DNA of 64,000 nucleotides from Cauispirillum nitrogeniifigens (GTDB lineage Bacteria; Pseudomonadota; Alphaproteobacteria; Rhodospirillales; Rhodospirillaceae), in NCBI RefSeq assembly GCF_049800675.1, contig NZ_JBLOOT010000013.1, positions 1 to 64,000 on the forward strand. Direction: 5' to 3'. The notes under the pieces are model-generated. The model saw only the letters and a list, made by a program, of their open reading frames with translations. It did no database searches and was not told the DNA's origin. Shown piece after piece: positions 56,821 to 64,000 of the stretch (the stretch's first letter is position 1; each line of letters starts with the position of its first letter). The translations under genes were made by a program, and so were the position numbers.

Positions 56821-57987
56821 CTAGACCACGAAGATGTCAGAGGCGGCCAGGGACGGCCGGGTGGTGAAGGTGGCAATGCGCACGGCGGCGCCCCGGCCGC
56901 TGCCGTCGGCGTCGAAGTACAGGGCGTTCTCGCCCCTCCTGTAGACGAAGCGGGTCCGCTCGCTGGTGGCGTTGCCCGATCCGGCGACCGTCTCGAAGCG
57001 ATCGGCCGCGAGAGTACCCCGTCCAAGCCATCCGAAGGCCGGGCGGGAGAACTCCAGGCGGTCCTGCCCCCGGACAAAGTCGCGGATGCTGTCGCCGCCC
57101 TCGGCCGCAGTCCGATACCGGAAGCGGTCGCGGCCGGCCCCGCCGAACAGGACGTCGGCCCCGGCGCCACCGATCAGCAGGTCGTCGCCGTCCATGCCGC
57201 GCAGGACGTTGGCGCCGGTGTTGCCGGTCAGGGTGTTGGCGCCGGCATTGCCGACCCCGGTCAACGCCGCCTGCCCTTCCAGGCGCAGGGACTCGACGTT
57301 GGCGGACAAGGTGTGGCTGACCGTGGCGCGGACCAGATCATCACCGCCGAGCCGCCCGGCCTGCGTCTCCACCACCGTATCGCCCCGGTCGTCGACGATG
57401 TAGGTGTCCGATCCCGCGCCGCCATCCATGCGGTCGGCCCCGCGCCCGCCGTCGAGGACGTCGTTGCCGGCGTAGCCGTACAGGGCGTTGGCGTTGCTGT
57501 CACCCCTTACGGTTTCGCTCCGGGCGGTGCCCCGGACGACATAGCTTTCAATGCCCACCGTCATGGTGGGGTATCCTTGGGTCTTCATGATCAAGACGCC
57601 ATGCCCCTCGCCCGTCCCGAAGGGAATGTCGACATCGAACTGGAGCGCGTCCATCCGGCGCATGATATCCGGGAGCCAGACCGTCGGCTGCTGGCCGTTG
57701 GGACCGACCTCGAATCCCGGCGGAGTCTCGACGTTCCCCAGGAACAGCACGCTGTTCACATCGGTTTCCAGAGGTCGGCTGCCAAAGGTCACCTGATCCA
57801 GGGCGCTGAATTCCCGGAAGAAGATGGCAAACCCTGAATAGCCGCGCATGTTGTAGGTCGCATTGAGGGAGCCATCCCCTTGGCCGAGAAGGCGATAGTT
57901 CCCGTAGACCTGATACCTGTCTCTCGTCCCGTTGCGGTAGTGATCCTGGTTGTAGTTGGTGATCCCGTAGATCCGGTAGTCAGGCAT
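56821..57987 (-). CDS. RTX-like calcium-binding secreted protein
   Basis: 388 residues from the ATG at 57987 (GGGGGGAG upstream). Residues ~1-160 form an unfamiliar N-terminal domain (YRIYGITNYNQDHYRNGTRDRY). From ~165 come RTX nonapeptide repeats (YAGNDVLDGGRGADRMDGGAG; MDGDDLLIGGAGADVLFGGAG) in two blocks, then a region with ALYFDADGSGRGAAV and the C-terminus SDIFVV, the type I secretion signal pattern. No signal peptide is present. It should bind calcium and be exported by a type I system, but no HlyB/HlyD-type genes are in the window. The substrate or role of the N-terminal domain is unknown. Confidence 0.85.
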   Translation of the reverse strand: MPDYRIYGITNYNQDHYRNGTRDRYQVYGNYRLLGQGDGSLNATYNMRGYSGFAIFFREFSALDQVTFGSRPLETDVNSVLFLGNVETPPGFEVGPNGQQPTVWLPDIMRRMDALQFDVDIPFGTGEGHGVLIMKTQGYPTMTVGIESYVVRGTARSETVRGDSNANALYGYAGNDVLDGGRGADRMDGGAGSDTYIVDDRGDTVVETQAGRLGGDDLVRATVSHTLSANVESLRLEGQAALTGVGNAGANTLTGNTGANVLRGMDGDDLLIGGAGADVLFGGAGRDRFRYRTAAEGGDSIRDFVRGQDRLEFSRPAFGWLGRGTLAADRFETVAGSGNATSERTRFVYRRGENALYFDADGSGRGAAVRIATFTTRPSLAASDIFVV

Positions 57988-58092
57988 GCTCCCCCCTGCG
58001 TCACGCTGTCCCTGTCCTTTTCTGGTAGCATCCAGCCCAAGAAATGAACAAGTTTTACATGCAGCCCCCCGGAGAGGGGCCATGCCTCCGCG

Positions 58093-59148
58093 TCACCTCC
58101 CCACGATGCGGCGCCGCCGCTCGGTGGGACGCAGCAGCGCCCGCCCGGCCAGCGCGCATACGGCCAGGCCCAGCGCGCCCACTCCCAGCCCAACGACGCC
58201 ACGCAGCACGTCCGGGTCGACCTCGTGCACGCGCCGCCGTGCCACGGCGTCGAATCGCCCGTGCGCGCCGAAGCGGCCGGGGACCGGCGCCATCAGGTTG
58301 TCCGGCCGCCCCGGCTCGGCCGGCTGGTCGCTCTTCTGACCAGCGATGCCCCGCCGCGCCATCAGGCGGTCGAGCAGCGCCCCCGGCAGGGCCATGGCCC
58401 CGGCGATCAGCTTCAGGGACGACAGGCCGACCCAAACCTCCCGCCGCCGGCCGATGGCGGCGTGATAGACGGCGTTGGCGCATGCCTCGGGCTGGTAAAT
58501 CGGCGGCACCGGCTGGGGCGCGGCGTCCAGGCGGGAGCGCGCCCAGTCGAACTGCGGGGTGTTCATGGCCGGCATCTGCACCATGCCGACATGGATGTCC
58601 CCACCCTCGGCGACCAACTCGGCGCTGAGGGACTCGAAGAAGCCGCGCACCGCGAACTTGGCCGCCGAGTAGGCCGCCTGCAACGGCAGGCCCCGGTAGG
58701 CCAGGGCGGAGCCGACGAACACGATGCTGCCGCTGCCGCGCGGCCGCATGTGCTCCAGCGCCGCCAGGGCGCCATGCACCTGGCCGAGGTAGGTGACTTC
58801 GGTGACGCGGCGGACCTCCTCGGGCGTTATCTCCGCCACCGGGGAGAAGACGGTGGCCATGGCCGAGTTGACCCAGCAGTCGATCGGTCCCAGCTCCCGC
58901 TCCGCCCGCGCGGCGGCGGCCCGCACCGCCGGCCAGTCGGCGACGTCGGCCGTCAGTTCAATGGCGTGCGGGCTGCCCTTGGCGACGCAGTCGGCGGCGG
59001 CCTCGGCCAGGCGCACGGGGTCGCGGGCGATCAGGCCGACCTTCCAGCCGGCGCGGGCGAAACGCGTCGCCACCGCCCGCCCCAGCCCGGCCGAGGCTCC
59101 GCTGACCACCACCACCGGCGCGTCTGCGCCGCCGTACCGCCATGCCAT
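58093..59148 (-). CDS. SDR family oxidoreductase with C-terminal membrane helix
   Basis: 351 residues from the ATG at 59148 (AGGAGGCGG upstream). Short-chain dehydrogenase: cofactor motif SGASAGLGRAVA, NSAM, catalytic Ser in VGSALAYRG and Tyr-Lys in YSAAKFAVRG. After the ~255-residue core there is a ~100-residue extension ending in a membrane helix (VVGLGVGALGLAVCALAGRALL). The substrate is unknown. It is divergent from the enolase-superfamily gene. Confidence 0.88.
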   Translation of the reverse strand: MAWRYGGADAPVVVVSGASAGLGRAVATRFARAGWKVGLIARDPVRLAEAAADCVAKGSPHAIELTADVADWPAVRAAAARAERELGPIDCWVNSAMATVFSPVAEITPEEVRRVTEVTYLGQVHGALAALEHMRPRGSGSIVFVGSALAYRGLPLQAAYSAAKFAVRGFFESLSAELVAEGGDIHVGMVQMPAMNTPQFDWARSRLDAAPQPVPPIYQPEACANAVYHAAIGRRREVWVGLSSLKLIAGAMALPGALLDRLMARRGIAGQKSDQPAEPGRPDNLMAPVPGRFGAHGRFDAVARRRVHEVDPDVLRGVVGLGVGALGLAVCALAGRALLRPTERRRRIVGR

Positions 59149-59289
59149 GGGCCGCCTCCTCGTCCTCCGTCGCTCTTTCGGCAACGGAGCCACGGTCCTT
59201 CCCGTTGCACCGAGAGGCCCCTTTCAGCCCGATGGAGTGCTTTCCATGGCCAGCCAGACGACCACCCCGGTGGTGCGGGAGAGGATCTG

Positions 59290-60387
59290 ATGCCCGGCGA
59301 CGTCCGTGTCGAAAAGGTGCGCGCCGCCGCCTATCGCGCCCCCAACGACGAGCCGGACGGCGATGCCCCGCTGCCGTGGGACGCCGCCACCCTGATCGTG
59401 GTGCACGCCGAAGGGGGCGGCATGCGCGGCTTCGGCTACGGCTATGCCGATCCGGCCGCCGCCGTGCTCATCAACGAAACCCTGGCCGCCGTCGTCACCA
59501 GCGGTGATGCCCTGTCCCCGGCGGCAGCGTGGGAGGCCCTGCGCGCCCGCTTGCGCATCAGCGGCCAGACCGGCATCGGCGCCTGCGCGGTGTCGGCAGT
59601 GGACTGCGCGCTGTGGGACCTCAAGGCCAAGCTCTTGGGCGTGTCGCTGGTGCGCCTGCTGGGACAGGTGCGGCCCGACGTGCGGGCCTATGGCAGCGGC
59701 GCCGTCACCTCCTACGAGGAAAGCCAGTTGCGTTCGCAACTCGGCGGCTGGGTGAGCGCGGGCATGAACGCGGTCAAGATCAGGGTCGGCGGCGGCGGCA
59801 TCCGCGACCTCGGGCAGGTGGAGATCGCCCGCGACGCCATCGGCCGCGACGTCGACCTGTTCGTCGACGCCAACGGCGCCTACACCGCCAAGCAGGCCCT
59901 GGGCTACGCCCGCCGTTTCGCCGACTATGGCGTGGCGTGGTTCGAGGAGCCGGTGCCTGCCGATGACCTCGACGGCCTGCGACTGGTCCGTCGGGGCGGG
60001 CCGCCCGGCATGTCGGTGGCGGCGGGCAAGTCCGCCTGGGGCGCCGGCGACATCCGCCGCCTGCTGGAGGCCGGCGCCGTCGACGTGGTGCAGGTCGATG
60101 CCACTCGCGCCGGCGGCGTCACCGGCTTCCTTCAGATCGCCGCCCTGTGCGATGCCTTCCAGACGCCGCTGTCGGCCCACATGGCGCCCAGCCTGCACGC
60201 CACCCTGTGCTGCGCCACCCCCCGCGTCCTCCACGCCGAAGCCTTCCACGACCACGCCCGGCTGGAAGCCCTATTCCTCGACGGCGCGGTGGCGGCGCGC
60301 GATGGCCGCCTTGCCCCCGATCCCGCCGCGCTCGGCTGGGGCCTGGCGCTGAAGACCGCCGACGCCGAACCGCACCGGGTCGCGTGA
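59290..60387 (+). CDS. Mandelate racemase/muconate-lactonising enzyme family protein
   Basis: 365 residues of the enolase superfamily. N-terminal capping domain, then the barrel with the KxK/R base (AVKIRVGG), first metal ligand in VDANGAY, second in WFEEPVP, and the Asp-His pair (VQVDATRAGG, LSAHMAPSLHA). The third metal ligand, normally Glu in AxGE, is replaced by Lys 247 (AAGKSAWG), which may change or abolish activity. GGGAGAGG precedes the ATG. It is four bases from the ASRT-family gene and surely co-transcribed with it. Substrate unknown, probably a sugar acid. Confidence 0.85.
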   Translation: MPGDVRVEKVRAAAYRAPNDEPDGDAPLPWDAATLIVVHAEGGGMRGFGYGYADPAAAVLINETLAAVVTSGDALSPAAAWEALRARLRISGQTGIGACAVSAVDCALWDLKAKLLGVSLVRLLGQVRPDVRAYGSGAVTSYEESQLRSQLGGWVSAGMNAVKIRVGGGGIRDLGQVEIARDAIGRDVDLFVDANGAYTAKQALGYARRFADYGVAWFEEPVPADDLDGLRLVRRGGPPGMSVAAGKSAWGAGDIRRLLEAGAVDVVQVDATRAGGVTGFLQIAALCDAFQTPLSAHMAPSLHATLCCATPRVLHAEAFHDHARLEALFLDGAVAARDGRLAPDPAALGWGLALKTADAEPHRVA

Positions 60388-60391
60388 TGCC

Positions 60392-60769
60392 ATGACCGAG
60401 GCCATGGGCGCCCGCCGCTGGGTCATTGCCGAGGGCTACATCCCGCCCGGCTCCACCGGGCCGGCGCCGCAGATGACCAGCCACGAGACCGCCTGCATGC
60501 TCAATACCGGCGATCAGGACGCCGTGGTGACGCTGACCCTCTATTTCGCCGACCGCGAGCCGGCCGGGCCGTACACCGTCACCGTGCCGGCCCGCCGCAC
60601 CCTGCACCTGCGCTTCAACTCCCTGACCGACCCGGAGCCGGTGCCCGTGGACACCGACTACGCCTGCGTCATCGCCTCCACCGTCCCCATCGTCGTCCAG
60701 CACACCCGCCTGGACAGCCGCCAGGCGGAGTTGGCGCTGATGACCACGATGGCGTTTCCGGCGGGCTGA
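60392..60769 (+). CDS. Anabaena sensory rhodopsin transducer (ASRT) family protein
   Basis: 125 residues. WVIAEGYIPPGSTGP, SHETACMLNTGDQDA, LTLYFADREPAGPYTVTVPARRT and VPIVVQHTRLDSRQAELAL fit the ASRT family, a small soluble beta-sandwich tetramer that partners a rhodopsin in Anabaena. No rhodopsin gene is in the window. Family members outside cyanobacteria often sit in sugar-metabolism operons and have been suggested to be carbohydrate-binding or DNA-binding regulators. The pairing with an enolase-superfamily gene fits that. Convergent to the glycosyltransferase cluster, four bases apart. Confidence 0.85.
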   Translation: MTEAMGARRWVIAEGYIPPGSTGPAPQMTSHETACMLNTGDQDAVVTLTLYFADREPAGPYTVTVPARRTLHLRFNSLTDPEPVPVDTDYACVIASTVPIVVQHTRLDSRQAELALMTTMAFPAG

Positions 60770-60773
60770 GCCC

Positions 60774-61871
60774 CTACCCCACGGTCCGCGCCTGGAGGCG
60801 CACCGCCGCCGCGTCGTGCAGGTGGACGACCAGTTCCCTGGCCCGGTGGCTGGCGGTGTGGGCGGACAGGATGCGCTCGCGGGCGGCGCGGCCGATGGCG
60901 CGGCGGCGGGCCTCGGGCATCAGGGTGAGGATCTCCGTCACCGTCTCGGGGCTGTCGCCGATAAGGATCTCCTCGCCCGGCTTGAACAGGGTGTCAAGGC
61001 CCGTCCACCAGTCGCTGATGATCGGCGTGCCGCAGGCCGCCGCCTCGAACAGGCGGACGCTGGGCGCCCAGCCGGCGGCGACCATGTCGGCGCGGGTGAC
61101 GTTGAGGGTGAAGCGCTGGCGGGTGTAGAAAGACCTGTGCGCGGCCGGCGGCAGGTGGTCGATGCGCTCGACGTTGGCCGGCCAGGGGGTGTCGTCGGGG
61201 TACTGCGGCCCGGCGACGACGAAGCGGCCGGCCGGCACCCGGCGCGCCGGCTCGTTGAGCAGGCGGTCGACGGTGGGCTGGCGGTCCGCCGACCACGTCC
61301 CGAGGTAGCCCAGGTCCCACGCCGGCTCCGCCGCCTCGTCCGGGAAATAGGCGTCGGGATCGACCGAGCAGTACAGCGCGCGGGCCATCGGCGCCCCCAG
61401 GTCGGTCTCCAGCCGCCGCAGTGTCGGCCCGCCGGTGAACGACAGGTAGAGGTCATAGCCCCGGATGCAGTTGGGGGAAATGTACTCGTGGTCGCCACGT
61501 TCCAGCTTGGCCAGGGTGACGGGCGTGTCGATGTCGTAGAAGGCCACCGTCCCGCAGGCGACCTCCCGCACCCAGGCCCCGACCTCCACCCCGTCGGGCA
61601 CGAACGACCCGACGATGACCGCGTCGGCGTGGCGCACCAGGGCGATGTAGCGGTCCTGAAGGTCGACGACACTGTCGTACAGGTGGGTGCGGCACCACGG
61701 CGGGTCGGGCAGATCGCGGTTGGCGGCGTACCACGGCATGTCGCGCTCCAGGAAGGTGACGCGGTGGCCCTCGGCCGCCAGGGCGCGGATCAGCGCCCGG
61801 AAGGTGGTGGCGTGGCCGTTGCCCCACGACGACGTGATGGACAGCCCCAGGAAGACGATGTTCAGGCTCAT
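60774..61871 (-). CDS. CgeB-like glycosyltransferase
   Basis: 365 residues, GT-B fold. The N-terminal Rossmann domain starts IVFLGLSITSSWGNGHATTFRAL. The C-terminal nucleotide-sugar domain has FTLNVTRADMVAAGWAPSVRLFEAAACGTPIISD, the CgeB/DUF3880 type of pattern, and the Glu in LFEAAACGTPI. It is the third gene of a leftward run of three related glycosyltransferases; its start overlaps the stop of the previous one by four bases. Donor and acceptor are unknown. Confidence 0.87.
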   Translation of the reverse strand: MSLNIVFLGLSITSSWGNGHATTFRALIRALAAEGHRVTFLERDMPWYAANRDLPDPPWCRTHLYDSVVDLQDRYIALVRHADAVIVGSFVPDGVEVGAWVREVACGTVAFYDIDTPVTLAKLERGDHEYISPNCIRGYDLYLSFTGGPTLRRLETDLGAPMARALYCSVDPDAYFPDEAAEPAWDLGYLGTWSADRQPTVDRLLNEPARRVPAGRFVVAGPQYPDDTPWPANVERIDHLPPAAHRSFYTRQRFTLNVTRADMVAAGWAPSVRLFEAAACGTPIISDWWTGLDTLFKPGEEILIGDSPETVTEILTLMPEARRRAIGRAARERILSAHTASHRARELVVHLHDAAAVRLQARTVG

Positions 61872-62974
61872 CCCACCACCTCGCGCACGGCATCGGACAC
61901 GGCCGCCGAGGCATCGCCGGCCAGCAGGGCCTCGACGTCGGCGGCGCGGTGGTCATAGGTGTGCGCGGCCAGCAGCCGCTGCCGGGCGGCGAGGCCGATG
62001 CTGCGGGCCTTGTCCGGCGTCACCTCGCGCACCAGGCGGGCCACCTGCTCGCCGTTTTCGGCCACCAGCACCTCGGTTCCCGGAGCCAGAAAGCGGTCGA
62101 TGCCCTCCCAGGCATCGGTGATCAGGCAGGCCCCGGCCCCGGCCGCCTCGAACACCCGCGTCGGCGGCGAGAAGCCGGTGCGCGCCATGCTGTCGCGGGT
62201 GATGTTGAGCACGCACTTGGACGACACGTTGAAGGCGTTGTGCTGGTAGGTGTAGACGTGCCCCAGGCGGCCGACGTTGGCCGGCATGTCCTTGTCGTCC
62301 CAGCCCGACCCGCCGATCAGGAAACTGGCCCTGGGCAACATCGTGGCGGGCCGCAGAAAGAACTCCTCGACCCGTGCCTCGCGGTCGGGCAGACGGTTGC
62401 CGAGGAAGCCGAGGTCGCAGAGGAACGCGCGGTCCGGCGGCACCGGATGGTGGGTGGACGGCTCCAGGGCGTTGTAGATGGGCACGCAGACCTGCGCGCC
62501 GAGGCTGGTGTAGGCTTTCACCACCGGATCGCCACCGCCGTAGGTCAGCACCATGTCGAAGGACGGCACCAGCGGACCGAGGCGGTCGTCGGGGCTGGTG
62601 CGGATGGACTCCAGCGTGGCCGGGGCGTCAACGTCCCAGAACACCACCTTGCGGCCGGGTGCCTTCAGGCCCAGGACGTTGGCTTCCAGCCAGGCATCAA
62701 GAACACCGACGCCGCTGGCCTTGACCACCACGTCGGCCTCCCCGGCGCGCTCCAGCATGGCCGCCGCGTCGGCCTCGGTCGGCTGGTAGACCACCACGTC
62801 GGCCCACGGCGGCGGGTCCATGTCGCGGTGCTTCTGGCGGTCGAAGGCGTCGGGCTCGTAGAAGGTGATGCGGTGGCCGCGCCGGGCCAGCGCGCCGAGG
62901 ATCCCCCGGTAGTAGGTGGCGGCGCCATTCCAGTAGGCGGACACCAGGCTGGACCCGAAAAAGGCAATGTGCAT
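61868..62974 (-). CDS. CgeB-like glycosyltransferase
   Basis: 368 residues from the ATG at 62974. N-terminal FFGSSLVSAYWNGAATYYRG, then a domain with CVLNITRDSMARTGFSPPTRVFEAAGAGACLITDAWEGI, paralogous to the neighbour on its left. The start overlaps the stop of the upstream glycosyltransferase by one base (TGATG), and its own stop overlaps the next start by four bases, so the three genes form one translational unit. The longer upstream frame is a shadow. Confidence 0.87.
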   Translation of the reverse strand: MHIAFFGSSLVSAYWNGAATYYRGILGALARRGHRITFYEPDAFDRQKHRDMDPPPWADVVVYQPTEADAAAMLERAGEADVVVKASGVGVLDAWLEANVLGLKAPGRKVVFWDVDAPATLESIRTSPDDRLGPLVPSFDMVLTYGGGDPVVKAYTSLGAQVCVPIYNALEPSTHHPVPPDRAFLCDLGFLGNRLPDREARVEEFFLRPATMLPRASFLIGGSGWDDKDMPANVGRLGHVYTYQHNAFNVSSKCVLNITRDSMARTGFSPPTRVFEAAGAGACLITDAWEGIDRFLAPGTEVLVAENGEQVARLVREVTPDKARSIGLAARQRLLAAHTYDHRAADVEALLAGDASAAVSDAVREVVG

Positions 62975-64000
62975 CAGGCGACCTCCCGTTGGTCTGTCGT
63001 GAGCGCGGCGAGAATGCCGAGGAGTTCGTCGGCGCGGTGGCCGCAGGTGTGGCGGGCCAGGATGCGCCGCCGTCCGCTGGCGGCCAGGGCGGCGGCCCGC
63101 TCGGGGTCGGCCAGCAGGGCGCGCAGCAGGCGCATCATGTCGTCGCCGTTCGACGCCACCAGATAGTCCTCGCCGGGTCGGAACAGGCCCTCGGCGTCGT
63201 CCCACGGCGCGGTGATCAGCGGGATGCCGCAGGCCAGCGCCTCGAACACCCGGATGGTGGGGATGCCCGGCAGCGCCGTCGCGTACAGGCGCCGGGGAAC
63301 GTGCACCGTCATCCGGTGAGCGGCGAAGACCTCCGGCACGCGGTGGTTCGCCACCCACCCGGCATAGTCGATGCCCAGCGACCGCAGGGCGCCGCGCACC
63401 GGGTCGGGATAGCGCACGCCGTGGATGCGCGCCTTCAGGCCCAGCTTGCGCACCGGCTCGATGAGGAACTCCGCCAGTTCGGCGGTGCGCTCGCCATCGC
63501 CCCAGTTGCCGACCCACACCAGATCTCCGGTCCCGGCCGCCGCCGGGCGCGGGAAGAACACCGTCGTGTCGGCGGCCTCGTGCCAGGTCCAGGCGCGGCC
63601 GCCCCAGCCCTGGCGGTCGTAGAGGGCACGGATGGTCTCGCCGAAGGCCAGCACCCCGTCGAAGGCATCCAGGTCATAGGCCGCCATCTCCTGCGGCGCG
63701 CTGACCATGCGGTGATGGGTGTCATGGAACAGCAGCCGCCACGGCGCCCCGGCCGCGCGGCGGCGGTTGAGCGCCGTCACCAGGGCCGGGGCGGACCATT
63801 CGTGGACGATCACCACGTCGGCGCCGTCCACGGCCGCGTCGACGTCCAGGTCGGCGGGGCGGTAGAGGGTCGAGGACAGGTCCGGGAAGGCCCTGGCGAT
63901 GGCCTCCAGCGCCGCCTCGCCATGGTCGGCGATCAGGTTGGCCCGCGACCAGCCGTCGGCGGGCTCCCACACGGCGACCTCGTGCCCCCGCGCCGCCAGG
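62974..64000 (-). CDS. CgeB-like glycosyltransferase, 5' end beyond the window
   Basis: At least 341 residues; the frame is still open at the right edge (LAARGHEVAVWEP, the typical second helix-strand of a GT-B domain), so the true start lies outside. The C-terminal half has MTVHVPRRLYATALPGIPTIRVFEALACGIPLITAPW, the family signature. First visible gene of the three-gene glycosyltransferase run, probably for a surface polysaccharide or glycoconjugate. A GTG at 63972 is internal, not the start. Confidence 0.85.
   Translation of the reverse strand, partial: LAARGHEVAVWEPADGWSRANLIADHGEAALEAIARAFPDLSSTLYRPADLDVDAAVDGADVVIVHEWSAPALVTALNRRRAAGAPWRLLFHDTHHRMVSAPQEMAAYDLDAFDGVLAFGETIRALYDRQGWGGRAWTWHEAADTTVFFPRPAAAGTGDLVWVGNWGDGERTAELAEFLIEPVRKLGLKARIHGVRYPDPVRGALRSLGIDYAGWVANHRVPEVFAAHRMTVHVPRRLYATALPGIPTIRVFEALACGIPLITAPWDDAEGLFRPGEDYLVASNGDDMMRLLRALLADPERAAALAASGRRRILARHTCGHRADELLGILAALTTDQREVA

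Overview
The window is very GC-rich (about 70% by eye) bacterial chromosome, densely coding, with short intergenic gaps and many start/stop overlaps. The gene content points to an alphaproteobacterium, most plausibly of the Rhodospirillales. That content is adenosylcobalamin-dependent methylmalonyl-CoA mutase with MeaB, a ctaC-ctaD-ctaG-ctaE cytochrome oxidase cluster, NnrU/NnrS, homospermidine synthase, two alanine-racemase-fold (type III) ornithine-decarboxylase-like enzymes and many GGDEF, HD-GYP and two-component proteins. The genus assignment is inference. I saw no rRNA, tRNA, CRISPR array, transposase or prophage gene.

Layout. 1-672: no gene, but two consensus sigma-70 promoters face left, as expected in front of an rRNA operon lying off the left edge. 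673-9.9 kb: an M23 peptidase, clpB, a MOSC protein, a TetR regulator, a diguanylate cyclase and a large deaminase of the anti-phage dCTP-deaminase type. 9.98-15.75 kb: a class 3 lipase, then a four-gene BMP-type (nucleoside/purine class) ABC importer. 15.9-17.3 kb: a RES/Xre-type toxin-antitoxin pair. 17.4-22.8 kb: mutA-mutB-meaB, with a REP-like inverted pair between mutB and meaB. 22.9-25.8 kb: a small secreted protein, a TorR-like regulator and a convergent membrane-REC-Hpt protein lacking a kinase core. 25.9-28.7 kb: a PLP decarboxylase, a spermidine synthase homologue and a DUF6455-like Cys protein. 28.7-34.0 kb: one leftward run of DUF2817 carboxypeptidase-like, GNAT-C39 peptidase, RLAN/RimK ATP-grasp, panD and rlmJ. 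34.1-39.4 kb: an MFS transporter, then PiT, a PstS-like protein and an HD-GYP protein. 39.5-46.2 kb: divergent nnrU/nnrS sharing an FNR-like site, a NarL-type regulator, a stand-alone MnmC oxidase domain and a multi-PAS histidine kinase. 46.4-50.6 kb: cytochrome c oxidase. 51-53 kb: LysM and related secreted proteins. 53-56.3 kb: homospermidine synthase, a GNAT and a second decarboxylase. 56.8-64 kb: an RTX-like protein, an SDR, an enolase-superfamily protein with an ASRT-family protein, and three CgeB-like glycosyltransferases, the last cut by the right edge.

Connections. Propionyl-CoA/methylmalonyl-CoA metabolism, polyamine synthesis (two decarboxylases with a shared leader motif, an aminopropyltransferase, homospermidine synthase), nitric-oxide-related membrane proteins with aerobic respiration, phosphate uptake physically linked to c-di-GMP turnover, and pantothenate/ribosome modification are the main themes. 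The least understood parts are the RLAN-ATP-grasp / GNAT-C39 / DUF2817 cassette (probably peptide tagging and trimming), the kinase-less phosphorelay protein, the deaminase defence gene, and the ASRT-family protein paired with an enolase homologue that has Lys where a metal-binding Glu is expected.
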